64,000 nt of DNA from Paludibacterium paludis. Its GTDB lineage: Bacteria > Pseudomonadota > Gammaproteobacteria > Burkholderiales > Chromobacteriaceae. Under the pieces are notes generated by a model. That model was not told where the DNA came from. It saw only the letters and a list, made by a program, of their open reading frames with translations, and did not search any database. Shown here piece after piece: positions 55,456-63,213 of the stretch. The DNA lies in assembly GCF_018802605.1 (NCBI RefSeq), contig NZ_CP069161.1, positions 1,178,001-1,242,000 of the forward strand, read 5' to 3'. Numbering within the stretch: position 1 is the stretch's first letter; each line of letters begins with the position of its first letter. The translations under genes were made by a program, and so were the position numbers.

Positions 55456-56393
55456 GGTTGCCGCTCCCCTCGCGTATTCAGTTTTTTGTCGATGGTCATG
55501 ATCGTGGCGCGGCTATTGGCATTGATGCTTTGCGCCACACGCTGCTTGGCGACTTCGGCGTCGATGCCCAGGGATACCCAGTATTCGCGGTTGAGGACGA
55601 CCTTGTGCCAGGATGTCACCGTGACGCCGCCCGGCCGCTGTTCGAGTTCCCAACTGCCTTTATGGGCGGTGAGGGCATCCGGCGGAGCGGGCTGGAAATA
55701 ATTGATGCAGCCGTTGGCGCAATGGCGAATGGTGCGGATCACTTCGTCGTGATCGCCGACACGAACCGTCATGGTGTAAATCTGATGCTCGCCATCGTCG
55801 TATTCGGTATCGATGCGGCTGCAGTGGGGCAATAGCTCCGGCCAGTAACTGTATTTCCTCAGCAACTGGTACACGGCTTCCGCTTCGTGGCCAATGTCGA
55901 CGGAAATCTCGAATTCATGCGACCAGAGCCGCTGCTCAAGCGTTTCCTTGATGGCGGCCAGTTCCCTGTCGCTGTTGGCATTGACGATATCCACCATGTA
56001 CTGCAACGCCGCCTCCGGCGTTTCAATGCCGGGAACAATGCCTTGCACGTTCTCCCGCACGGTGAATTCGTGCCAGAGTTCGATATGACATGTATTTTGC
56101 GCGACTTTTTTGAAGACCCATTTACCCGCCATATCCGTGACCAGCGGCATGGGCCTTTTCTGACGAAAACCGATGGAGAGGTAGGTCTGATTCAGTTTCC
56201 GTTCGGACTCCCAGAGGAACAGCGCCTCTTTGCCCCATGCCGTCAGCCGGATATGCTGCGTGCCGTCCGATTCGTCGAGTACCCGGGCTTGCAGGCAGGG
56301 TGGAAAATGTGTTGGCCAGTTGCTGACATCCCGGCAGAATTCATAGGCTTCTTCCGCAGGACAATGAACTGTTATTTCGTGAACAAGCTTCAT
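55452..56393 (-). CDS. Didomain aromatase/cyclase, two SRPBCC folds (AntH-like)
   Basis: 313 residues made of two START/SRPBCC domains, about 1-150 (HEITVHCPAEEAYEFCRDVSNWPTHF, around residues 5-30) and 155-305 (FEISVDIGHEAEAVYQLLRKYSYWPELLPH). Didomain ARO/CYCs work with reducing type II PKSs: after C9 reduction they close and aromatise the first ring. The presence of both halves together with an ActIII-type KR is the expected pairing. Genes on both sides are two bases away (cyclase) or overlapping (KR). Confidence 0.92.
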   Translation of the reverse strand: MKLVHEITVHCPAEEAYEFCRDVSNWPTHFPPCLQARVLDESDGTQHIRLTAWGKEALFLWESERKLNQTYLSIGFRQKRPMPLVTDMAGKWVFKKVAQNTCHIELWHEFTVRENVQGIVPGIETPEAALQYMVDIVNANSDRELAAIKETLEQRLWSHEFEISVDIGHEAEAVYQLLRKYSYWPELLPHCSRIDTEYDDGEHQIYTMTVRVGDHDEVIRTIRHCANGCINYFQPAPPDALTAHKGSWELEQRPGGVTVTSWHKVVLNREYWVSLGIDAEVAKQRVAQSINANSRATIMTIDKKLNTRGERQP

Positions 56394-56395
56394 CC

Positions 56396-57244
56396 TTACT
56401 CCTGTTTTTTATCGATCAAAGCAACTACTCTGCACCACGAGGCATCCGCCTTTTCCAATTTCACTGGAAAACAGCTTAAAATGAACTTTTTATCGAGAGG
56501 CAATTTATCCAGATTTGCCAGACGCTCAAGCTGGCAATATTCGTTTTCCCTTCCAAACATATGGGCCGGCCAGAGAACGGACTGATCCCGGTTTTTAAGG
56601 TATTCGGTGACCATATAAGAAAAGGGTTGGTCCAGGCTGAAACTGTCGATGCCGATAATCTTGACTCCACGCTCGACGAGTAACGCGACCGAGTCGCGGC
56701 TCAGGCCTCTGAATTTCGTGAAATAGGCCGGTGTTCCCTGATATTTGTCCGCGCCCGTCATGATCAGAGCGATGTCTCCAGGCAGTATTGAAAGATTTTG
56801 TCGTGACAATGCCGATATGATTTCCTCAGGCTGAATGGGGCCTTGGGTTTCCGGATCGACTTTGATCACGAAAGCATGGGCGTAACACCACTCGAGAGGG
56901 ATATCGGTAATGGTTCGCGCCGGCTCTCCGCGGGAGGTTTTGTCTCCATAATGGAATGGCGCATCCATGTGTGTGCCGGTATGGGTGCTCAGGCGATAAA
57001 ACATCAGCGATAATCCTTTCCCATCGGGAAAGTCGCGATGATCCATGCCGAATCCCGTTTTCCATTTTATCCATTGAAATATCCGGTAAACGTAGCCCTT
57101 GTTTTTCAGGTACATCAGGGCGGATCCCAATCGGTCACCTCCCTCTTTGTGAAGGATGACGGTTATTTTGACCGGGTCAGGTTCCCATTTCTCCGGATCA
57201 ACGGAAACGCTTAAATCGATCAGTTCATACGGGTTGGAGATCAT
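56396..57244 (-). CDS. Metal-dependent second-ring cyclase, PF04199 family (AntC-like)
   Basis: 282-residue protein of the cyclase/kynurenine formamidase family. The metal-binding motif HTGTHMDAPFH is intact (His88, His92, Asp94, His98). In a type II PKS operon such proteins act on later rings after the SRPBCC aromatase. ATG 57244 is chosen over ATG 57283 because CCCGAGG sits nine bases upstream; it overlaps the transporter stop by 20 bases. Its DNA looks AT-richer than the KS genes downstream, suggesting a different origin or recent acquisition. Confidence 0.85.
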   Translation of the reverse strand: MISNPYELIDLSVSVDPEKWEPDPVKITVILHKEGGDRLGSALMYLKNKGYVYRIFQWIKWKTGFGMDHRDFPDGKGLSLMFYRLSTHTGTHMDAPFHYGDKTSRGEPARTITDIPLEWCYAHAFVIKVDPETQGPIQPEEIISALSRQNLSILPGDIALIMTGADKYQGTPAYFTKFRGLSRDSVALLVERGVKIIGIDSFSLDQPFSYMVTEYLKNRDQSVLWPAHMFGRENEYCQLERLANLDKLPLDKKFILSCFPVKLEKADASWCRVVALIDKKQE

Positions 57245-58811
57245 GCTTGATAACCTCGGGTGATATTTCGCTAAGACAGCCATCCGTCATTTTCAACACA
57301 CGGTCCGCGGCATCGAAATATTCGGCATCGTGACTGATGACAATCAGTGTTTTGCCTTCGGCTTTTAATTCGCGCAGGAGCGTGCGATAAAAGTACCGTT
57401 TGAATTGGGGGTCCTGATCGGCGGCGAATTCATCCAGCAGCAGACAGTTTTGCCCCGAGGCCAGAGCGGTGAGCAATGCCAATCGTTTTGTTTGCCCTTG
57501 CGACAGGGTGGTGCAACTTAACCTGCCATCGATGTACCCGACCTTGCCTGTCAGCCAGAGTCGTTCGATCAGACGGGCGACGGTCTCGGCGGAGGGGATA
57601 TTGCCGTCCAGCGCGAGCAGCCTGTCGAAGACATAAGGACTGGCTTCGACCATCGCGCATTCAACCAGATGGGCGTTTTCCAGGGGCTTGCCATCGACTT
57701 CGCGTACCCCGTGGTGAGCCGGATACAGTCCGGTCAGCAGCTTGAACAGGGTGGACTTGCCCGATCCGTTTCCTCCTACGATGAAGGTGATCTCTCCTCG
57801 CCGTACGGTCAGATCCATATCGCCGATTGACCGCTCTTCGTTCGGGTAGCGGTAGCGCAGGCCCTGCAGAGAAAGGGTTTCGCTGGGCGTGTGACGGATT
57901 TGGGGCGGACGTGTCGGGGTGGTCAGCGGTAAAATCCTGCGTATGCTGATGGTGGCGTTCAGCACTTTTCCGATATTTTCCAGTAGCACGGTGATCGGAC
58001 TGATGAGAAATAAGGTGGCCAGCACGAAGTTAAGCTGAAGCGTTTTATTTTTTACTGAAAAAAACCACTCGGGGAAGGCAATAATCGCCAGAATGAGGCT
58101 GATGGTGATGCCGTGCCCCCAGTTGAGATTGAAGGCATCCAGCCAGGCGATTCTTTTTCTTCTGGCGAGCAGCTCGGTAAGCGCTGATGCCGTGGATTTG
58201 CGTTGGTACTGTTGTCTGGCCCGACTCAGACGCAGTTCGATGGCGCCTTTGAAAAAGGCTTGGTAATGACCGTGCAATTCATCAATCTTTGTGCGAATCA
58301 AATCCAGATGCTTGACGACTTGAGAATTAATTATGTACGACACGCCTACGGCGCAAGCGACGACCAGTCCGTATGTCAAAAAGCCGCGTGGCGACTGAAT
58401 CGCCAGGTAAATGAAAACCCCCGCCAGCAGTAATGCATTCAAAACAAGCTCGGGCAGGATTCTCATGCCCTGATAAATCACCTCGAGGTCTCGCGTTAGT
58501 GCGGAGTAACCTTTAGCAATTCCAATGCGTTCAAGATCACGGTATGTGCACAGAATCAAACTGTCTGCCAATTTCTTGTGAATCTGGTAGCTGACATCTT
58601 CGGCAAAAATGTCAAGAGACAGTTTGGTGATGAAACCGGCGGCAATAATGGCGGAAATGAGCAGGCCGCCTTTTAGTACCTGGGCTCCCATGTCTCCGTC
58701 AGTTCCGACTTTGGATACCATGGAAATGAATTGCATCTCCGACCAGCAAAAAATCAGGCCGGTGCACAGCGAGAGGATCAGTTGAAAGTAATGTTTCCGG
58801 GATAATTTCAT
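57225..58811 (-). CDS. ABC exporter, SyrD/PvdE-like (TM-ATPase fusion), first gene of the PKS operon
   Basis: 528-residue half-transporter. Six membrane helices occupy the first 280 or so residues, followed by one ATPase: Walker A (GGNGSGKSTLF), signature LSQGQTKR, Walker B (CLLLDEFAAD), H-loop (VISHD). Architecture fits the cyclic-peptide/siderophore export family (SyrD, PvdE); two copies would pair. As first gene of the operon it probably exports the polyketide, though family members usually move peptides. Such an exporter was not, to my knowledge, part of the Photorhabdus ant set. The sequence is AT-rich relative to its surroundings. Confidence 0.88.
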   Translation of the reverse strand: MKLSRKHYFQLILSLCTGLIFCWSEMQFISMVSKVGTDGDMGAQVLKGGLLISAIIAAGFITKLSLDIFAEDVSYQIHKKLADSLILCTYRDLERIGIAKGYSALTRDLEVIYQGMRILPELVLNALLLAGVFIYLAIQSPRGFLTYGLVVACAVGVSYIINSQVVKHLDLIRTKIDELHGHYQAFFKGAIELRLSRARQQYQRKSTASALTELLARRKRIAWLDAFNLNWGHGITISLILAIIAFPEWFFSVKNKTLQLNFVLATLFLISPITVLLENIGKVLNATISIRRILPLTTPTRPPQIRHTPSETLSLQGLRYRYPNEERSIGDMDLTVRRGEITFIVGGNGSGKSTLFKLLTGLYPAHHGVREVDGKPLENAHLVECAMVEASPYVFDRLLALDGNIPSAETVARLIERLWLTGKVGYIDGRLSCTTLSQGQTKRLALLTALASGQNCLLLDEFAADQDPQFKRYFYRTLLRELKAEGKTLIVISHDAEYFDAADRVLKMTDGCLSEISPEVIKHDLQPV

Positions 58812-59079
58812 ATGAGACTACCCGCGTGTTGTGTTGCTGCAAATGCATTCAAGTTTGACATTCGTCATACTCCGTTCCACGGTCTTCGGATAAAACAAGT
58901 GTTTTCCCGCCAGCGTCTTCCACAATCCATCCGGAAGATCGTCATTTCCCACTTCACGTTGCTGCAGACAAATTTCAGAAACAGGGTTTGCTTATAAAAA
59001 CCATTTCATAAGTGTGGTTATTTGCCGATATTATGCCTATGGTCTTTTGTTTTGAATAGTGTTTTGTCATTTATATTGT

Positions 59080-59098
59080 TTTTATGTATTTCATAAAA
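59080..59098 (-). promoter_or_regulatory. Palindrome upstream of the PKS operon (possible operator)
   Basis: TTTTATG-N5-CATAAAA, perfect seven-base arms, about 270 bases upstream of the ABC exporter start and next to -10-like AT-rich hexamers on the minus strand. It could bind a dimeric regulator. No T-run, so not a terminator. Support is only symmetry and place. Confidence 0.3.
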
Positions 59099-59320
59099 GC
59101 AACAGTCGCCTTGAGCACAGCGATTTTTCCGGGGGCGCATAGGAGGTGAGTTAGCGGGGAACGCTGCCGTGAAGGTGATGCCTTCTTGCTGAAGGCGTGA
59201 CATGACCGATGGCGGCAGTCGGAGCGCTGAAGCACTGGGCCTCGTGAATTGACCGGCAAGTTGGATGGATCCGCTTTCGCGGGAAAAATGTGGATCAGGG
59301 GCGATGCAAGAACCCTGTCC

Positions 59321-59344
59321 AGGGAACTCCGCCAGGGGTTCCCT
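59321..59344 (-). terminator. Possible terminator after mscL
   Basis: AGGGAAC / GTTCCCT arms with a ten-base loop, 18 bases past the mscL stop. No T-run follows on the minus strand, so it is weak. Confidence 0.35.
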
Positions 59345-59361
59345 TGACGCGGGTCAGGACG

Positions 59362-59823
59362 TCAGGAGAGGTCTGAGGTGCAATGCGGGCAGCGCGTCGC
59401 GTTCAAGGGAATGGACGAACAGCAGTAACGGCAGGATTTTGTGTCGGGGGGCGTTTCCGCGGCGGAGGCCGGTTCCCGTTTCAGACGGTTGACGGCTTTG
59501 ACCAGCATGAAGATGGCGAAAGCCACAATGGTGAAACTGACCAGGGCATTGATGAACAGACCGATGTTCAACGTGACGGCGCCCGCCTGTTTTGCGGCCG
59601 CGACAGACACATAAGGCCCGGCTTGTTTGGCGCCATCTTGCAGAACGACAAACAGGTTGGAAAAGTCGACATTGCCGATCAGAAGACCAATCGGTGGCAT
59701 GATGATATCGTCCACCAGCGATTTGACGATCGAGCCGAATGCCCCGCCGATGACCACGCCCACAGCCAAGTCGATGACATTGCCTTTTACGGCAAACTCT
59801 TTGAATTCTTTCAGAATGGACAT
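59362..59823 (-). CDS. mscL: Large-conductance mechanosensitive channel MscL with Cys4 tail
   Basis: 153-residue inner-membrane pentameric channel that opens under osmotic downshock. TM1 ([22 protein letters not shown]) and TM2 ([24 protein letters not shown]) are canonical. The C-terminus carries an extra zinc-ribbon-like tail, [22 protein letters not shown], with two CxxC pairs, in place of the plain helix of E. coli MscL (136 residues). Such tails recur in some MscL proteins; their role is unclear. Confidence 0.93.
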   Translation of the reverse strand: MSILKEFKEFAVKGNVIDLAVGVVIGGAFGSIVKSLVDDIIMPPIGLLIGNVDFSNLFVVLQDGAKQAGPYVSVAAAKQAGAVTLNIGLFINALVSFTIVAFAIFMLVKAVNRLKREPASAAETPPDTKSCRYCCSSIPLNATRCPHCTSDLS

Positions 59824-59887
59824 GCCGTTCCCCTTTTTTTACATGCGCGCAATGGTAGCGTAACCGGCGATGATCGCCAAATCGGGC

Positions 59888-60919
59888 TCAGTCCGGATAG
59901 CCATTCGGATTGTTCTGCTGCCAGCGCCAACTGTCACGGCACATATCCTGCAGCGTGCGCGTGGCTTGCCATCCCAGAACCTCCCGGGCGCGGGCAGGAT
60001 CGGCGTAGCAGCAGGCCACGTCGCCATTGCGCCGGGGGGCGATGACATAAGGAATGGTATGGCCGCAGGCATCGGAGAATGCCTTAACCATATCCAGCAC
60101 CGAGTAACCCTGACCTGTTCCCAGATTGAGCGTCAGTACACCTTCAACGGCTGTGAGGGTTTGAATGGCTTTGACATGGGCGACGGCAAGATCCACCACA
60201 TGGATGTAATCACGGACTCCGGTGCCGTCATGGGTCGGGTAATCGTTTCCGAAGACATTGAGCGCGGCCAGTTTGCCGACGGCCACCTGACTGATGTAGG
60301 GCATCAAATTGTTCGGAATACCGTTCGGATCCTCGCCGATCAATCCGCTTTCGTGCGCTCCTGCCGGGTTGAAATAGCGCAGCAGCCCGATTTGCCAGCC
60401 CGGTTCGGCTTTGGCGACATCCTCGAGGATTTCCTCCATCATGCGTTTACTGCGGCCGTACGGGTTGGTGATCACCCCGATCGGACAGGTTTCGTTGATG
60501 GGAACGGACAGGGGGTCGCCGTAGACGGTTGCTGACGAGCTGAATACGATGCGCCGCACGCCGGCCTTGCGCAGGCTTTCCAGCAACACCAGCGTGCCGA
60601 CAATATTGTTTTCGTAATAGCGCAGTGGTTGGGCAACGGACTCGCCCACCGATTTGAGCGCGGCAAAGTGAATGACGCCATCCACCGGGTGATCCGCCAG
60701 AATCCGGTCCAGTGCCTGTCCATCGCGAATGTCGGCTTGGTAAAAGGTGAGTTCCCGCCCGGCGATGCTTTGCACGCGCCGGAGAGATTCGGGTTTGCTG
60801 TTGCAGAAGTTATCAACGGCAACGATGTCGAAGCCTGCCTTGAGCAGCTCGATGCAGGTGTGCGAGCCGATGTATCCGGCTGCGCCCGTGACAAGTACGG
60901 TGGGTTTTCTGGTGTTCAT
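59888..60919 (-). CDS. galE: UDP-glucose 4-epimerase
   Basis: 343-residue SDR that interconverts UDP-glucose and UDP-galactose. NAD motif TGAAGYIGSHT, the catalytic SSSATVYG and YGRSK (Tyr/Lys) segments, and GTGVRDYIHVVDLA near the sugar site are intact. ATG 60919 begins at the family N-terminus (KPTVLVTGAAG); a longer frame to 61039 is unlikely. It stands alone between mscL and ssb, and probably serves surface polysaccharide synthesis. Confidence 0.94.
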   Translation of the reverse strand: MNTRKPTVLVTGAAGYIGSHTCIELLKAGFDIVAVDNFCNSKPESLRRVQSIAGRELTFYQADIRDGQALDRILADHPVDGVIHFAALKSVGESVAQPLRYYENNIVGTLVLLESLRKAGVRRIVFSSSATVYGDPLSVPINETCPIGVITNPYGRSKRMMEEILEDVAKAEPGWQIGLLRYFNPAGAHESGLIGEDPNGIPNNLMPYISQVAVGKLAALNVFGNDYPTHDGTGVRDYIHVVDLAVAHVKAIQTLTAVEGVLTLNLGTGQGYSVLDMVKAFSDACGHTIPYVIAPRRNGDVACCYADPARAREVLGWQATRTLQDMCRDSWRWQQNNPNGYPD

Positions 60920-61161
60920 TTCGGTTTGGCTGATGAGTTCCGGGTTGAATGAAGGTTCGCGTTGCCAGTGCTGCTCTGAATGCTGCGTGCGATCAGGTGA
61001 CAAGGTATACCGCAAGATGATGCGAAGCACAAATGACAATAGAGCAAAAACAAAGGAAACGGCGCCGATTCTCTGACGCGGGTATTGTTACCAGGGGGCA
61101 TGCCGGGTGGATGCGCAAGGTGATCGGCAAACGAGTTGCCGGGTCTTATGCGCGAAATGCG

Positions 61162-61193
61162 AAAAACCCCAGCCAAACCAATGACTGGGGTTT
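61162..61193 (-). terminator. Terminator after ssb
   Basis: Nine-bp stem AAACCCCAG / CTGGGGTTT with a 12-base loop; on the minus strand it runs into TTTTTC, 22 bases past the ssb stop. The remaining bases to galE show nothing else. Confidence 0.85.
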
Positions 61194-61215
61194 CTAAGCG
61201 GTAATGCCGTTAAGG

Positions 61216-61719
61216 TCAGAACGGAATATCGTCGTCCATATCGTCGAACTTCTGCACCGGCTTGGCCTCCATGCGGCGCGGAGCCGGGGGCGGAGCGGAT
61301 TGCGCTTCCTGACGCGGAGCCGGCGCGCTGTAGCCGCCACCGTAATCGTCGCCACCGTCCATCGGGGCGCTGCCGCCGCTGTTGCGGCCACCGAGCATCT
61401 GCATGCGGTCACCGCGGATTTCGGTGCTGAAGCGATCCTGGCCGGTTTCCTTGTCCTGCCATTTGCGGGTGCGGATCGAACCTTCCACGTAGACTTGCGA
61501 GCCTTTTTTCAGATACTGCGCGGCCACTTCGGCGGTTTTGCCGAAGAACACCACGCGGTGCCACTCGGTGCTTTCCTGGCGCTGGCCGGAAGATTTGTCC
61601 GTCCAGGTGTCGGTCGTGGCGACGGACAGCGTGGCCACGGCGTCGCCCGAAGGCATGTAACGCACTTCGGGATCGCGGCCGAGGTTGCCGACAAGAATCA
61701 CTTTGTTGACGGACGCCAT
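61216..61719 (-). CDS. ssb: Single-stranded DNA-binding protein
   Basis: 167-residue tetrameric SSB. The OB fold begins [21 protein letters not shown] and the Gly/Pro-rich tail ends in the partner-binding tip DDDIPF. It overlaps the MFS stop by one base in TAATG, so translation is coupled. The divergent uvrA / MFS-ssb arrangement joins two DNA-maintenance genes; no LexA box was seen here. Confidence 0.96.
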   Translation of the reverse strand: MASVNKVILVGNLGRDPEVRYMPSGDAVATLSVATTDTWTDKSSGQRQESTEWHRVVFFGKTAEVAAQYLKKGSQVYVEGSIRTRKWQDKETGQDRFSTEIRGDRMQMLGGRNSGGSAPMDGGDDYGGGYSAPAPRQEAQSAPPPAPRRMEAKPVQKFDDMDDDIPF

Positions 61720-63080
61720 TAATAGGTCTCCTGAATCAATTGTTTTACGGATGCCTCATCCCAGGACTGCTGCGATACCTTGAGGTAGGCCACATGCTCG
61801 TCGCCGATGACCACCGCCTCGCGGACTCCCTGTTTGGCGGCCAGCCGCCGGGACAGGTCATGCGGATCGCCGCGCCAGTCCTCGCCGATATGGAACATCA
61901 CCGACTTGACCGCTTCCGGCGCTTTCATGGTCGCCGCCAGCACGAGCCAGGACAGCATGATCAGCCCGGTGAAGGTGAAAACCCCGGTGGTACCGTAGCG
62001 GGCGTACAGGGCTCCCCCCGCCGCCGCGCCCAGGAAAAGGCCGAACGATTGGGCCGTATTATACACACCTATGGCCGTACCCTTGGCATCGGCCGGAGCG
62101 ATCTTGGAGATGATGGACGGCAGGCTCGCTTCGAGGATGTTGAAGGCCACGAAGTAGCAAGCCAGCCATGCGACGATCTGCCAGAACGTGTCGAGCGCCA
62201 TCGCCATGCCCAGCTGCGCCACGGTCATCAGCGCAACGGCCGAGACGAAGACCGCCTTGAGCCGTCCGCGCTTTTCGCCGACGATGATGGCTGGCACCAT
62301 CAGGAAAAAGCCGATGGTCACCACCGGCAGATACACCAACCAGTGGTGCGACTTGTCGAGATGGCCGGTGCCGATCAGGGCGAAGGGGATGACGACGAAC
62401 ATCGCCATCTGAGCGCCGTGCAGGGCGAAAATCCCGTAGTTCAGGCGCAGTAGTTGCGGGTTGGTCAGCACGTCCCGAAGCCGGGAGGTATTGGTTTCGG
62501 TGTCCGAGTGAAAACGCGACACGGCCGGATCCGGAATGATGTACTTCACGCCGATGAGCGCCATCAGCGTCAGTATCCCCGTCAACGTGAAAATCCCGTC
62601 CACGCCGATCCAGTGGGCGAGCAGGGGGCCGAGCACGAGGCTGACCGCGAAGGTGACGCCGATACTTGCGCCGATCATGGCCATCGCCTTGGTGCGGTTC
62701 TCTTCCCGGGTCAGATCGGCGAGCAGGGCGGTGACCGCCGCGGAGATGGCTCCCGATCCCTGGATCACGCGTCCGAGTGTCAGCATTTCGATGCTGTGGG
62801 CACGGGCGGCGACAAAACTTCCCGCCGCGAACAGCAGTAGTCCGCCGTAGATGACCTTCTTGCGGCCGATCCGGTCCGAGAGCATGCCAAGGGGCAGCTG
62901 GAGCAGAGCCTGGGTCAGTCCGTAACTGCCCATGGCGATGCCTATCCAGGTCGGACTGGCCGCTCCCGGCAGCCCATGGGCGTATAGCGCGAAAACCGGT
63001 AGCAGAAGAAACATGCCGAGCATGCGCAGGGCATAGATGCCGGCCAATCCGGCACTGGCACGAAGTTCAAGCGAAGTCAT
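61719..63080 (-). CDS. MFS transporter, 12-TM, YajR-like
   Basis: 453-residue inner-membrane carrier. N-terminal 12-helix MFS body with motif A ([20 protein letters not shown]) and helix-5 motif ([14 protein letters not shown]), followed by an extra soluble C-terminal domain of about 70 residues ([20 protein letters not shown] to the end), resembling the YAM ferredoxin-like domain of YajR. The substrate is unknown. ATG 63080 is the start that gives a normal N-terminus; a frame to 63170 would run into the uvrA promoter region. It shares a transcript with ssb. Confidence 0.88.
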   Translation of the reverse strand: MTSLELRASAGLAGIYALRMLGMFLLLPVFALYAHGLPGAASPTWIGIAMGSYGLTQALLQLPLGMLSDRIGRKKVIYGGLLLFAAGSFVAARAHSIEMLTLGRVIQGSGAISAAVTALLADLTREENRTKAMAMIGASIGVTFAVSLVLGPLLAHWIGVDGIFTLTGILTLMALIGVKYIIPDPAVSRFHSDTETNTSRLRDVLTNPQLLRLNYGIFALHGAQMAMFVVIPFALIGTGHLDKSHHWLVYLPVVTIGFFLMVPAIIVGEKRGRLKAVFVSAVALMTVAQLGMAMALDTFWQIVAWLACYFVAFNILEASLPSIISKIAPADAKGTAIGVYNTAQSFGLFLGAAAGGALYARYGTTGVFTFTGLIMLSWLVLAATMKAPEAVKSVMFHIGEDWRGDPHDLSRRLAAKQGVREAVVIGDEHVAYLKVSQQSWDEASVKQLIQETY

Positions 63081-63213
63081 TGGGTCGAGTTGTAAATGGT
63101 ATCCAGCCCATAACGCGGCGGCCCCGTTATGGGATGACACGAATGATTCCGGTAGAGTCCGCCCGAGCAAGTCAGGTATATTAGCAGGTTAACCGACTGA
63201 TCGTGAGTTAGGC

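Larger units (their letters stand above)
58812..59361. other. 550-base AT-rich intergenic region ahead of the PKS operon
   Basis: No convincing gene is seen; short open frames on both strands lack ribosome sites and family features. It must contain the operon promoter unless transcription enters from mscL. The stretch 58990-59100 is strikingly AT-rich compared with the rest of the window and holds the palindrome at 59080-59098 and a GGCATAATATC -10-like site on the minus strand near 59028-59038. A hairpin at 59321-59344 may end mscL. Confidence 0.6.

Noticed and set aside
48617..58811. Aryl polyene or fatty-acid-like cluster instead of an aromatic PKS
   Set aside because: There is no dehydratase, no second ACP or FabG-type KR. 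The ActIII-like KR, the didomain ARO/CYC and the KS-alpha/CLF pair point to an aromatic polyketide.
58812..59361. Short open frames on both strands (for example 59018-59203 and 58812-58997) as hidden genes or a precursor peptide
   Set aside because: No ribosome sites, no recognisable features, and composition like non-coding AT-rich DNA.
63081..63213. LexA (SOS) box between uvrA and the MFS gene
   Set aside because: No CTG-N10-CAG-type site could be found by eye; only a TATATT -10-like hexamer near 63177.
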